From Ophiosphaerella korrae (Eukaryota > Ascomycota > Dothideomycetes > Pleosporales > Phaeosphaeriaceae), in assembly GCA_028456385.1 (NCBI GenBank), contig JALNQF010000014.1, positions 124,001 to 188,000 on the forward strand: a DNA stretch of 64,000 nucleotides, in the 5' to 3' direction. Below are positions 34,023-45,883 of this stretch, piece by piece. The translations under genes and the position numbers were made by a program. Below the pieces are notes generated by a model. The model made no database searches. It saw only the letters and a list, made by a program, of their open reading frames with translations, and was not told the origin of the DNA. Numbering within the stretch: position 1 is the first letter of the stretch; each line of letters begins with the position of its first letter.

Positions 34023-34961
34023 ATGGCTCCTCCTCCAGCTCCCGGTGTATGGTGCCCAGCTGTCACATTCTATGACCCCTCGGGAGCTCTCGACCTAGAC
34101 GCCCAGAAAAAGTACTTCTCATATCTGTCCAAGTCAGGACTTACTGGACTTGTAATCCTCGGTTCAAATGCTGAAGCATTTCTCCTGACCAGAGATGAAC
34201 GAATCGCTTTGATGAAGGCTGCACGAGAAGCAGTGGGCGCAGAATACCCGCTCATGATAGGTATAAGTGGGTTCAGCGTAGCGCAAGTGCTCGAAAACAT
34301 CGGAGATGCGATCGCAGCCGGGGCAAACTATGGTCTTCTCCTGCCGGCAAGCTACTATGGGTCAGCTACCTCGAAAGAGGTGGTTGTGGGTTTTTACAAC
34401 GAGGTTGCCCAAAAGTCTGACCTGCCCATCGTTATCTACAACTTTCCCGGCATTTGCAATGGCGTTGACCTAGACTCCAACACCATTGCTGAACTGGCGC
34501 AAAAGAACCCTGGCAAGATTGTTGGTGTCAAACTCACATGCGGCAGCGTGGCGAAGATTACTAGGCTCGCTGCAGAACTTCCTAGTGATTCATTCTCAAC
34601 GTACGCTGGACAGGCGGACTTTCTCGTCGGCGGGCTTGCAGTTGGGAGTGCAGGATGTGTGTCGGCTTTCTCCAACATCTTCCCAAAGACCATCTCCAAA
34701 ATCTACCAGCTATATACTAGTGGGAAAACGCAGGACGCGCTTGTCCTACATCGCAAGGCTGCACTAGCAGAGACACCAATTAAGAGTGGAATCGCAAGTA
34801 CGAAGTACGCTGTCTCCCAATACAGCGCTGTTGCGGCAGGCATTCAAGATGCGGAAGCGAAGCTGGCACCAAGGCGACCATATTTGCCCGTGAATGAAGC
34901 AGTGAAATCGAATGTAAAAGACCGAATGGAGCAATTGTCAGAGATAGAAAAGGGTATTTAA
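34023..34961 (+). CDS. DapA-superfamily aldolase (dihydrodipicolinate synthase-like)
   Basis: Intronless, 312 aa, the normal length for the N-acetylneuraminate lyase/DHDPS superfamily. Key positions are present: the loop LVILGSNAEAF (residues 43-53, equivalent of GTTGE), Tyr139 in LPIVIYNFPG and the Schiff-base Lys170 in GKIVGVKLTCG; a pyruvate-type binding region AGQADFLVGG follows. Fungi make lysine by the alpha-aminoadipate route, so this is not expected to be a lysine enzyme. Fungal members are usually 2-keto-3-deoxy-sugar-acid aldolases or 4-hydroxy-2-oxoglutarate aldolases, that is, sugar-acid or hydroxyproline catabolism. The short N-terminus has no clear targeting signal. The substrate cannot be told from sequence. 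Confidence 0.92.
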   Translation: MAPPPAPGVWCPAVTFYDPSGALDLDAQKKYFSYLSKSGLTGLVILGSNAEAFLLTRDERIALMKAAREAVGAEYPLMIGISGFSVAQVLENIGDAIAAGANYGLLLPASYYGSATSKEVVVGFYNEVAQKSDLPIVIYNFPGICNGVDLDSNTIAELAQKNPGKIVGVKLTCGSVAKITRLAAELPSDSFSTYAGQADFLVGGLAVGSAGCVSAFSNIFPKTISKIYQLYTSGKTQDALVLHRKAALAETPIKSGIASTKYAVSQYSAVAAGIQDAEAKLAPRRPYLPVNEAVKSNVKDRMEQLSEIEKGI

Positions 34962-36004
34962 CTGCGCGTAGATCGGATTTGCGTTGACTAAGGTGTGGTT
35001 CTGAGATTGAATAAAATAGACAACTATCTTACACATGGCCGCTATGGTGCACTAAAAATTAGGATCTGTCTCACAGCCCAGCTTTGAAGACTCCCTCTCC
35101 TTTGATAAATATTGTCTGAGATGCCTGCCCAGCACCCACGCGTACCTACCACTATTTGCTCCGCTCAAGCTCGCCAATTTTCCGGATGGTTCCTCCCTAT
35201 CTCTTCATTCTCCCATCTCAAATCCGCTTCGCACAAAAAAAAAACATTTATCAAGAACCATTTCGTCTCTCGCTCCTCAAACAAGCTTGGTGTATGGCAA
35301 AAATAAAACGCCTCTTTCCTCGCTGGGGAATCCCGATTTCCGAAAAGGTGGATGGCCATGTTCTCAAAGCGGCCGTCGACCCCTATAAATGTGTTTGCTA
35401 ACTAGGGCTCCAGATGCAGGGAATTTTGCCATTTCGAGAAGAGGCGCGAAAGGCGGAACTACCTCAGCAATTGACAGATCTTCTAGCTGTGACGTTCGTT
35501 CGAAATCCGGAGGAATGGCTGTCGGCCTCTTCGGTATTGGCGTCAAGAGAGTTTTCCACCTTTGGAACGTGGGTAGACATGTCACGGCATCGATTATGCA
35601 TTAGTCGGAATTAAGAAACATATTTGAAGAAAACCAAAAGCTACGAATAAATAGAATGGGTTGATGACAGGTGCCTTGCATGCAAAGGCTGCTGAGAAGC
35701 AGCTTGGAATTATGAAAAAGCAATCACCGTATGTGATGGTGATTTTGGAGGATGAACGATTAAGTATTCGCCAGTTCGTACATTTCTGATTCAAGATCGA
35801 GGATTCGATGGACTTCAACGAATCAAAGAGCCAGGGAATCAAAGGCACCACCGGCAAACAGTCTATTCGGTGACCCCCTGCGGATCCAATCGATTATCAC
35901 ATTAATGCTTTGCTTTGGTATTGTTAATTCCACCAATATAGGGTTTCGATCATTTGCCCGCCTTAGACAGAACGTGTTACTCGGAACATCCTTGCCCCCA
36001 TCTC
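34962..36004. other. intergenic
   Basis: Shared 3' flank of two convergent genes. Small frames at 35112-35614 show no family resemblance. Nothing else is visible. Confidence 0.5.
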
Positions 36005-36712
36005 TCACAGCTTCCATACCTCAAGATTACGGTATCTCGCAACGAGCGGCTGCATCTGCCTGAATGCGATGCGTCCTTCGCGCACAATAGGCCCCGTGTC
36101 CGTCGTGCTATCCTCCCAAGCAAAGAGCAACAGACCATTAATCCAAAACTTTACTTCGCGCTTATCCTTGACAACCTCTACCTTGTAGTACGCACCCCTC
36201 GCATCAACCACAGGCGGCAATGGATCCGCGCCCTGCGCAACAAGATGGAAGCCCGGTGATTTGCGCAAATTCGCCAGGTGGAATGCGCGCTCCTCGGGCC
36301 AACGACGCCGGAAGTAAGACGCATGCAGCGTGCGGATATCGCCCGAGTGATATTGGGGGTACGAGCCATTTCGAGGAGCCAGGCCTTTGTCGAAAATGCT
36401 GCCGCCGGCGATCGATGCGGCGCCAAAGAAGAACATTGCTAGTCCTGGTTCCTGGATTGGCGAAAATTCCCAGGCGATGCGGATGCGGTCTGGAAAGGTT
36501 TCTGGGAGCCAGTACACGAAGTAGTCGTCTTGTTTACCAGCCCCGCGCAGCTCGAGGGTGTTGTTGAATATCGTCGCGTTTAACGGGCCTTCGGCGACCC
36601 AGTGGGCAATTGCATCGCTGCTGTTGAAAGTGTTTCGGTAGAGCAGCTCTTCTGTTGCGGCTGTTGTACAAACGAGTCCGCCTAGAATGATTTTGGTTGA
36701 TGGTAATCGCAT
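36005..36712 (-). CDS. secreted DUF1961-like protein
   Basis: Intronless, 235 aa from the Met of MRLPSTKIILGGLVCTTA, which is a good signal peptide with likely cleavage after TTAATE; an upstream Met (36751) would bury it. The mature part is a concanavalin-like beta-sandwich typical of DUF1961: VAEGPLNATIFNNTLELRG, RIAWEFSPIQEPGLAMFFFG, SGDIRTLHASYFRRRWPEER, YYKVEVVKDKREVKFWINGL and GRIAFRQMQP. Sequons NSS, NAT and NGS suggest glycosylation. The family is found in fungi and bacteria and resembles polysaccharide-binding or -cleaving folds, but no activity is established that I can assert. It is convergent with the aldolase gene, about 1 kb away. Confidence 0.85.
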   Translation of the reverse strand: MRLPSTKIILGGLVCTTAATEELLYRNTFNSSDAIAHWVAEGPLNATIFNNTLELRGAGKQDDYFVYWLPETFPDRIRIAWEFSPIQEPGLAMFFFGAASIAGGSIFDKGLAPRNGSYPQYHSGDIRTLHASYFRRRWPEERAFHLANLRKSPGFHLVAQGADPLPPVVDARGAYYKVEVVKDKREVKFWINGLLLFAWEDSTTDTGPIVREGRIAFRQMQPLVARYRNLEVWKL

Positions 36713-38344
36713 GCTGGACAAGTTTGATGTGGATGCCTTCGACTGTGTCAACTTGTTCGCAAACTGACAATTTTTGGTTCTTTCGGCTTTTGTTCAAAGA
36801 GACAAAGGTTAATATATGATGCGAATCAGCCCTTGGTATTTCTTGCTTGCTTGTGATTAGCGGGCATTCTCAAGGATAAATTGGCTCCGAGCCGCTTGGT
36901 ATACCACGAGCGCGGGAGAAGTTTATACAGCACAACGCAATTACTTCAATTACTTCAATAACCTTGGACGTACGCATGCCTCGGCATATTACTGTTGCGG
37001 AATATCATAGTGGCAAAGCAAAGAAATTGATCACTAAGTGCCCACGATAAATATCGTTTTGGCAGGGACAGAGTGAGGTCGTTATGGAGTTTACCATGCA
37101 TTTCGGCTCGGTAAGCACTCCGCCGAGAGGCGCGGCAACAAGTTTGCACAGTTGTAGATAAGTCTGACAATCTTTCCATAATCTTGTACCTTGATTCTAA
37201 TAAAATGGAGATAAGCATTTGGGGCGTATATATGTTGCAATTAGAGATCTCTACGTACGCACGAGCTTAGCTTAGTACGAGCGAGCCTATTAGAGCTCTC
37301 CACGGTACGAGCACACACCGCTCTCTTGGCTCCGTATAGGTAGGTATATTAGCTAGTTTGAGTAGAGCTCTCTATCATCAATAGATCCATCAATTACTCC
37401 CTGACTACGTTTGTACTTGCGACAATATATAGTTGGGGTCGCTGTAAGATTACCAATTGAATTTCAAGTGACTATTCGGTGGCATTTTCATCGGACGAAA
37501 ATTAGGCTGATCATCTGGCGATGCAATCAGGCTTCAGATCAAAGCTGGACCAATAAAATATCTCTACCCTTCGCATTGTGGTTCCAAGGTTCTCGCAGCG
37601 CGCCAGCACAATTAGAATGTTCTCGCGTTGACAACATGTATTATTGCACGCTGGCGATTATGCAAGTTACAAAATCCAAACTATGGTCTCGCAACCAAAT
37701 TCCCTTGGCAGCTAAGACTGTGGTTCATTGAGTCGGACGATGTCCACCCCGGCGGCCCGTCTCACGCCTCCCGGCGCTCTTGTGCTATTTCTGGCCTCGG
37801 CTGACTACCGTTGGCCATTCATGTTTGCGCGCAGCGGTTTCCCTCTCACTAGCGAAGCGGACCTGCTGTTCATCCGTGTTTGAAGACGCTGCAGTTACCA
37901 GGTCAACACACATGTGCGACAGTTGTGCCTGTGGCTGGGTATACGTGGCTCACCGTGGGGCTTGATCGCTTGATCTCTACCTCTATGCGGATAAAATGTG
38001 GCTGGCTATCAAACAGCCAAGCCTTTTGGTGTCAGATCCCATTTGTGACAGCCGAAGATCAAGCCGACCTCCAGCAACAAACACGGAAGGCTGCGGAACC
38101 TAAAAAGTTTTGCCCGTGGCATCCTGCATCCGAAGGGTGAGTTAGCGACCAGGCTACGTGCGAATGCCAGGCTGTTATTCGTTCCACCCGGACGTAAAGG
38201 CGGATGATCGGTTACGTCACCAGCGCCTGAGGCGCGCCTAGCAGCGCCGACCTGCATAACTGTCTCACCTGGTACTTTTGTCTTTCTGTATCTCTTTTGC
38301 AGTGTTGTTCTCCATTTCTTCATTTTGTCGCGTCGCTCGTATTC
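36713..38344. other. intergenic between DUF1961-like and MFS genes
   Basis: The stretch 37220-37390 is rich in repeated words (ACGAGC, GAGCTCTC) and TA-rich, probably an eroded repeat. The rest holds the divergent promoters of the flanking genes. No gene is recognised. Confidence 0.45.
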
Positions 38345-40092
38345 ATGCATCTTCGACGTTTATATTCCACGGGCGCCGCCAGCTTAAAAAGCCCTCTCGA
38401 AGCTCCTCCAGGCGTTGGTAGTTTCCCATTCCCAGAAAGCAGCCCCATAGCGGAGACTGAAAAAACCGGGCTATGGAAAGAGATTCGGAAATACCCCAAG
38501 ATAACCATCTTCTGCGTGGGGTTGATGTTCTCGTCTTTGCTTGGTGGATACGACACCGCCATATCCGGAAATATCATAGCTCTGCCCCGTTTTCAGTATG
38601 GCCCCGATGGGCTATCGCGACGCGCCGGTAGCTAACCGTTTTACAGGAATGACTTTGGCGAATTATACGAAAATCAAAATATTATTCCCTCCTTGTGGCT
38701 CTCCCTTTGGAATGCGGCGACATCTATAGGCTTGATGGCTGGTGCGCTCGCTGGAGGATGGCTGGGCGATTTCTTCGGTAGACGGAAGTCACTTCTCATC
38801 GGGACCATCGGCTCCGCCATGTCCCTCTTCCTAATCTACTTCCCAAACCTGCTAGGTGATATGGCCTCACGACGCAGCTTGTTCCTCGTCGGTCGCATCT
38901 TCCAAGGTGCTTCACTAGGCGTCATGGGCGCAACGTCGCAAACATTTATGTCAGAAATCGTACCTCCAACCTTGCAAGGACCCGTCATGGCGCTGCTGCC
39001 ATTTGGCGAATTGTTCGGAGAGCTTCTAGGGGCAGCTGTTATAGTAGCAGAAGTCGACGAGGAATCTACTCAGTCGTATCTCAACCCTGTCGCATCGCAA
39101 TGGGGTCTCCTAGCGATACCTCTCTTGGTATTCGCGATGATACCAGAGAGCCCCGCATGGCTAGTCCGGACGAAGAAAACTTCCGAACAATCGAAAGCAG
39201 CCTTGGCTCGTTTACATACCAAGAAAATTGATATTCAAGGCATGCTTACTACCCTGGAGACTTTGATTCTGAGAGGAGATCTGGAGTACGATTCTGACTC
39301 AGTACGGTACATCGACTGTTTCAAGGGCACTGACAGCCGAAGGACCTGGATCGTTGTTTTTTCAAGTGCGCTACCCGTCGTCTTTGGGCTCCCATTACTT
39401 TCCCAGGCGAGCTATTTTGCCCAGAACTATGGCATGGACGACGAGTTGAGTCTTGCGCTCCTTCTAGCTGGAGTCGCAGTAGGCATGATCGCTAATGCTA
39501 TTGGTATTTACGTTTTGACAAGGGTTGGAAGGCGCACGCTCATCCTGTGCTCGCTCGGAATATCGGCTGTCTTGTGGTTGGGCATGGGAATCGCGGGTTG
39601 CTGGTCTGGCCCGGTAGTGGTCTGGTAAGGAAGCGCTGCTTTTGCATAAATGATGACACATGCTAAAGATTTATCAGGTACTCATCTGCAACCATGATCT
39701 CCGTTGTCTTAGTCAACGGCCTTGGTGCATGGCCAGCTTCTTACACAGTTAGCAGTGAGACGTCTTCGCTGCGGTTACGCGCTCGAAGCCAAGGCATCGG
39801 ATGGTTTTCTTACAGTCTCGCCAACGGTGCCATGAGCATGACCTTACCATACATATACAACGCAGATGCCGGAAAATTGGAGGCCAAGACAGGATTTGTT
39901 GTTGCCGGCAGTTGTTTGTGTGGCGTCGTGTTGGCCTGGTTTTTGGTGCCTGAGATGATGGGACGCTCGAATGTTGACATTGATACGATGTTCTCACGGA
40001 GGTTGCCAACAAGGGGCTTCAAGCATTGGGTATCTGACTCAAGCAATACAGCTGGGTCTCGCGACAGTATAGCGGAGAAAGACATAACCTAG
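38345..40092 (+). CDS. MFS sugar-porter-type transporter
   Basis: Three exons, 38345-38595, 38647-39624 and 39678-40092, joined in phase 2 twice, giving about 547 aa, the usual size for fungal sugar porters with 12 transmembrane helices. Signatures: IFCVGLMFSSLLGGYDTAIS in helix 1, GDFFGRRKSLLIG (loop 2-3), FLVGRIFQGASLGVMGATSQ followed by FMSEIVPP, the PESPAWLV motif before the central loop, and a second half with VGRRTLI. The PESPRWL-type and GRR motifs place it in the sugar porter/maltose-permease-like group. The start MHLRRLYSTGAA is chosen; an upstream in-frame Met at 38297 would add a hydrophobic stretch that is not typical. Directly upstream of the regulator gene and in the same direction, it may supply or export the substrate of the neighbouring oxidative cluster; that link is inference. 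Confidence 0.9.
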
Positions 40093-40898
40093 AACCCGTA
40101 AGAGCATTAATTATAATTTCTATTCTATTCGTACGTGACAGTTTTCATAAGACGCACCAAATATTTGAATCTTTGGTATTTTCCGAGGCAAAACTCCTAC
40201 CTTGTAGGTGTTTAAGTGTGGGTGTTGTCTCCTGCTGAACAGTGTAGATTAGATATTATTGACATGAAGCTAGCACTGGCAATAAGATAACCAAGGTATC
40301 GAAGCCGCCTATAGTAAGCAAGCAGCTCGATTGGCTACACAAGAGGTGTGAGTGACCTCCTTATGTGCGCGTTTTTGGGAATCGTTGTGCCCAATTGAGA
40401 CGCGCCTAAGGGATTTTACAGGCCTAGATATTTATCTCTGGCTAATATGGTGCAAGCCGCTCACTCATCTATTCGTAAATATAAACTTTTACTTGCCTTT
40501 GCTGAAGAGTAGTCCGCGCTAGTGTTGCCGGTTTGGACCAATTAGCTCCCGTTATGCTCTGCACTTTGCCGGAATCTTAACTTGAATACTCTTCAAACGT
40601 CTTGTGAATACCAAAGGGCTTAGGTCCATGACTCTGATGCGGGGATGCATTTTCGAAGGAGCCAGTAGCAACATACACTAATGCAGCGTACGCCGGTGGG
40701 GCGGGGAGATAACAGCTCGGGTCCGATTGGCCGAAGCGCAAAGGGACGGGGTCAACTATTCAACTCCGCGTTCTTCTGCTGGCGGCCCGGACACACTCAA
40801 CTCGCTTCTAGACAGTAATCCTACGGAAATTCTGCCTTCAGCCCGGATCCGGTAATCCAATCGCTTCGTTGGGGCTGGTTCTTCCCTCGGCCGTAGCA
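40093..40898. promoter_or_regulatory. 3' flank of MFS gene and promoter of the Zn2Cys6 regulator
   Basis: Contains a CCAAT box in the form GATTGGCC at about 40725-40732, right after CTCGGGTCCG (a CGG-N2-CCG pair), and further CGG/CCG words near 40780 and immediately before the start codon (CCTCGGCCG). Such triplets are the half-sites of zinc-cluster regulators, so autoregulation is possible. No gene is visible. Confidence 0.35.
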
Positions 40899-43674
40899 AT
40901 GGATCAATCGGTGGACACCTCGTGCCGCGAGGTATCCACAGGCCGAACTACGGATTCAAGACCAACAAAACGACATCGCATAACGGTAGCCTGCTCCAGT
41001 TGCAGACAGCGAAAGTCACGTGTAGGTTTATTGATCTTTTTTATCTGAATTTTACGCGACATCTGTCCACGGGTTGGGCCAGAAACATCCCTAAGAATCG
41101 TCTTGAGGTCTATCTTGTTTGATAGTGACATAATATCCTCTCGCCCAAGACTTCGATGACTCAATACTTAGATAACGCTAACTACTGTATGACAATATAG
41201 TGCGATGGATTGCGACCAAAGTGTTCAGCTTGTATTGGGCAGGGAATCGTATGTGAATACTCTAACTCCGAAAACCTCACAAAGCTTTCGGCCTCAAAAG
41301 AGTTAGTCCCTTCCCTTGTTGATATGCTGCCTTTTGTTAATTGTGGTTCAGACTGGTTGGAGGATTGGAAACGCGCATCTCAACTCTTGAAAATCTGTTC
41401 ACTGGACTCTCTTCCCGGATGACCAGGGTTGAAGGGATACACAGTAGCGATGGGACCTCGGACGATACTCTCAACCATGGAAGGCAATCTAGCCTTAGCC
41501 ACGATCCTCTTCTAACTGGGGTTGACGAGGATTCATCGCACGAGATACAAGACCCAACAGATGGGATTGGATCACTTGTCTTTTCCGAGGAAGAGGACTC
41601 GGGATACTTCGGTACAATTACAGTCTTAAGTTATGGAAGATGTTATTTGTCTTTGATACTGACTATATCATAGGGCCAACTTCTAACATTGCGTTTACGC
41701 GTCAAATTATTCGTGCCACAACTAGAGTTCTGAAACGAATCGCATCCACTTCAAGTCCAATTGCTCCAAGTGAGACGGCGATGAGAACTCATGTTCGCCG
41801 CATGTCTCATCCACCTTCCTCCTTCCCAGAAATCCCGCGTCATGGGGGGAATGGCTTGATCGGAGCAGAACCCTTCATCCTACCACCAGAGGCGGAAACA
41901 ATGCGACTTATCAACCTTTACTTTAGTGCAACAAATAGTTTGTTCCCCTTCATCGACCAGGAAGGGTTTCTCACTACGTATCGTCAAGTGGCGGCGACTA
42001 GTATACTCACAGTGAGAAGATCTTGGCTTGGCTTGCTGAATATGATGCTTGCCATGGCAATAAGTGTAAACACTAGGCATGACGCCTCAATCACGGCTCA
42101 AGAACGTTCTAATAGATCAGAGATTTTCTATCGTCGTGCTATGGTGCTTTGCGATCGACAGATACGGCATGTTTCAAGCCTTGAAGTCGGTATGAATATC
42201 CTCCGGCTTTTATCAACTACGGCTGATGTGTTTCCCGCAAGTCCAAATGCTGCTCCTCGCAAGCCAGTATTTACAAGGCACAGAGCGTTCTGTGGAGACC
42301 TGGAATGTTCATGGTCTTGCAGTGAAGGCCGCTTATCAGCTTGGTCTGCACTCACCTGAAGCTCTTCAGCGGTATCCGCCCCTAGAGCGAGAACTGCGGA
42401 AAAGAACATGGTTCGGATGTATTTTACTCGACAGGTTTGTTGTATTTCATGCTATAAGTGAGTCTATCTGACAGTTAAGAACAGGACATTGAGCATGACA
42501 ATGGGCCGCCCCGTATCTATTCCAGATCACTTCATCAAGGTAGAAATCCCTAAATTAGTCGGGGTAGCCGAAATACCGGGTAGCAATGTACCGTCGTACG
42601 ATTCCATAAGCATGTCATTCTTCACAGCTACAATGTAATTCGCTATGAGCTTCAATCAGCCGTTGATTGCTAATAAAGATACAGATCCCTATATAAGATA
42701 ATGAGTGAGGTATTTGACGTACTGTATGGAAATAATATCGGCTGCGATACAACAAACGATGTTTATGAAGTCGCCTCTAGCCTGCTGCGATTTGAACAAC
42801 AGTTCTCTGTTTGGCAATACACATTACTGAGCCCTATCTCATTGATAACGGAACTAGACCTAACACGTTCGGTCGAAGATTTCGAGATCATGCGCCTTCG
42901 CGTGATCTTGACATCTCGGTTCCTAAATCTTCGAATTCTTACACATCGGCCACTCCTCTGCAAGTATTTGGAGAGTATAGCGAACCCGCAGATAGATGAG
43001 CAACAGTTGACTAGGTTGCGGCAAGTTGGCGCTCATAGTGTTAAAACCTGTGTGGAGTCAGCTCTCCTCATCATAAAGATGACACGATGGGCTCTTGAGT
43101 TCAAAGGAGATTCTCAGCATTTGCTGGGAGCTTGGTGGTTTACTCTATATTATGGTGAGTATTACCATTCACATGAAAGCAATCTACTAGGATCTAACCT
43201 CCATGAGCAGCATTCAATGCATCCCTTGTCATATACTCCACACTTCTTCTAAAACACGAAGTTGAGTACCGCAACCAAGACTTGGGATTGAATGAAACAA
43301 ATTTGTCTTTCGAAAGCCTCCAAGAAGCGATCGAATGTCTTTCGATGGTATTTGTTGGGAACAGAATGACCGAAAGCTGTATTCGATACACATCAACACT
43401 AGCCCAGCGTTTGTCTTTGATCTGTAAGCTATATTTTCACATATTCCCGCCTTATAAAGCTCATTTATTCGCAGATCAATCAGATAACCCTCATGGAACT
43501 CGTTCCAGAGACATATCGTTAGAAGACTTCACGAGAGACCTGTCACATAGGGTCACTTCTGATGCAACTTCTCACGAGATTGTTGATTATTTTGATTCCA
43601 CTGATTTGCATTTAGGCATAGAGTTGGATGACCTTTTTCGGCCTTTGGCTGCGGAATTTACCTCAGGTTATTGA
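40899..43674 (+). CDS. Zn2Cys6 transcription factor with fungal-specific TF domain
   Basis: About nine exons, roughly 745 aa. The zinc cluster is split by an intron: exon 1 (40899-41021) ends ACSSCRQRKSR; exon 2 (from 41201) continues CDGLRPKCSACIGQGIVCEY, giving all six Cys. After an intron with GTTAGT/GTTCAG a dimerisation coil LVGGLETRISTLENLF follows. The middle homology region includes LINLYFSATNSLFPFIDQEG, MLLLASQYLQGTERSVETWN, AAYQLGLHSPEALQRYPPLE and RKRTWFGCILLDR, then LSMTMGRPVSIPD. Later exons give YKIMSEVFDVLYGNN, AAFNASLVIYSTLLLKHE and a C-terminus ending RPLAAEFTSGY. Two acceptors are CAAG/AAAG instead of YAG. The protein is nuclear and probably binds CGG half-sites. Convergent with the FAD monooxygenase (121 bp between stops) and probably the local regulator of the cluster. 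Confidence 0.9.
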
Positions 43675-43794
43675 AGGGCAATGGTAATATAAAAAAGGCG
43701 GGTACAATAGGTCAACCAAGACACGACCTGGGGTATAAGATATTTTGAAAATGTATTGCTTGTACCACAGGAAGCTTGTGCTATTTCCGGAAAT

Positions 43795-45552
43795 TTATTT
43801 GTCGCTGACAGCTTGATTCCAGTCCCAAATCATGGCCTGCTCAGCATGATAGCCAAATGCCCACCAGTACGTCAAAGGATCAGTCCACTGATTGGCACTA
43901 TGTGTGAATGGAGATCCAGTAACTTCGGCCCTCATAGATTCGTCCCGTGCTCTTTGTTCGGGTCCATCTGGAAAATGCCAAATGACTCCATTTACAGTAC
44001 TAGCATCCATCATTTCCCCGCTGCGCTTAATTCTATTTTTTTCGAATACCTTCAAGGCAAGAGGGAGTTCGCTTGCACTTGAGATTTGGTTCAAAGCCAC
44101 AGCGAGCGCAGCGCCGTCTTCTACAGCCATTGCAGCTCCTTGGGACATGTATGGTAGCATAGCGTGGGCTGCGTCGCCTATAATAACGAGTTTGGAGGAT
44201 GGTGAGGTCCATGATGCCAAACGCCGACCGACCTTCAGTGGCCATTTCATGCATGAATCAATTAATGATATAATCTTGGTTAGTCTAGGTTTGCTTAGTT
44301 TGATGTATGGTAGAAGCTGGCATCTCTAAGTTCACTCACTGTGGGTCCCAACCACTAAACTCGGCTTGAATATCTTCCTTGGCAAACCTTTCGGTCCATG
44401 TGCTTGGATCAGAACGATCAACATGTGACAATACCATGTTGAAAGAATTACCAGATGTGATCTGATATGTCATAACATGTCTGTCCTTCCCAATCCTAAA
44501 ACACAATCAGCGAAATTTTCATAGGTGAACAGGTGACTCAACCATAAATTTATATTTGGAGTTTCGAGGATTCCAGCTATGCTTGGATCGTCGGCTATCT
44601 TTTGAACATCTACAGTTGCTCGGTACGCCGCGAATCCACTGTATTGTGGTGCATGGTTGCCACCAGGTTCAACGTAATTTCGAGCACATGAATTGATGCC
44701 TACAAAGTCTTAGGAAGCCATTCAGCATGAAATGAAGGAAGGCTACTTACCGTCAGCAGCGATAATTAGGTCGCCTTGAACTATGGACCCATTTTCGAGT
44801 ATTATTGAGGCAGTTTCCTCATTATACTGAATGACCTTCATGTTTAGTTCAATGGTTACACCCAACTCCATTGCGCGGTTGTGCATGGCGCTATGGAAGT
44901 GCGCGCGGTGAACGACATAATACGGGACATCAAAATCCGACTGAAATACTTCGCCGAGAGCCGTATAGCCAATGATCGTGCCGTCCTCCCAGCGTCGTAT
45001 ATTGATTGCTTGGGGCGTTACAGCCCATTGTTGAAGATGTTTGTGAACACCCCAACGATGTAGTAATCTACCAGAGTTAGGAGGTATCTGAATCCCAGCA
45101 CCAACCTGAATTTTGTTAGAATTTTCTACGAAAAAGAAAAAAATCAAATGTACCTCTCCAAGTTCTGGCGCCTGTTCTAATACTCGCACCGAATGTCCTC
45201 TTCTTGCAAGTGCAATGGCTGCTGCAAGACCTCCCAGGCCGGCACCAACGATCACAATGCTCAGCCTTAACCGCGCTAGCTCTGGGGGCTGCAAGTAAGA
45301 GTCAATCTGTGTCGAAGATTCAGACGGCACATTCCGGAGAAATCGCAATGCTGTCGAGGGATAATCTGTAGTTAGACCTAATTTGACAGCGTATTCGTGC
45401 GCCGGTTGTTCGCTATTGTAATTGTTGGCCAGGCCTTGTGCGTGGTAGGCACCAGCACTTCCATTAAGACCCTGATGCTTCGAAGTGGTGGACGACATGG
45501 TGGCGCGTTCCGCAGGTAAGGCACTCGACGTTACTTTGTGTGTCATTAGCAC
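43795..45552 (-). CDS. FAD-dependent monooxygenase (salicylate hydroxylase-like)
   Basis: Several exons, roughly 460-480 aa. The start is either 45552 or the Met at 45498 (MSSTTSKHQG). The FAD fingerprint is LSIVIVGAGLGGLAAAIALA, then a 48-bp in-frame intron (GTACAT...ATTCAG, branch CTAAC) inside what reads as an uninterrupted frame; splicing yields ELGEVGAGIQIPPNSGRLLH. The first long exon ends IIAADG at GTAAGT (about 44741). Next come NSCARNYVEPGG and GFAAYRATVDVQKIADDPSI, then IGKDRHVMTYQITSG, WTERFAKEDIQAEFSGW, and finally the second FAD motif LVIIGDAAHAMLPYMSQGAA. Family enzymes hydroxylate aromatic rings with NAD(P)H and O2, sometimes with decarboxylation. The divergent neighbour is a P450, so both probably act on one aromatic or polyketide-type substrate. 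Confidence 0.9.
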
Positions 45553-45883
45553 CGGGATTCTATAGGTACCAAAGAAAATTAGCCTCGATTAAAATCCCCG
45601 AGGAGTCCACCGGGATGAGGTCTTAAATCCGCGAACTCCTAGAGTGTGCGGGGTGCGGGGACACGCTAGCGTGTGATTTACTCTTGAGAGGTTGTCGTTT
45701 ACTTGCACCATCACAAAGTATTGTAAATGTATACACAACTAAGCCAGAACTATTCAATCCCCACGGCCCTACTGGAAATATTTGTGTATTTTTTTCACAG
45801 GCAATAACTACATTGTCATTTGTCTTTTAAGCATGTGAGAAGGTCGAGTCTTTGATTCCAAGCCACCACGCGACGTTCTCGTC
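45553..45883. promoter_or_regulatory. divergent promoter of the monooxygenase and P450 genes
   Basis: About 330-385 bp shared by two divergent genes. It contains a perfect 14-bp palindrome ACACGCTAGCGTGT at 45661-45674 and an everted zinc-cluster-type pair CCG-N10-CGG at 45598-45613. Both are good candidate sites for the Zn2Cys6 regulator encoded next door. Binding is inference. Confidence 0.45.
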
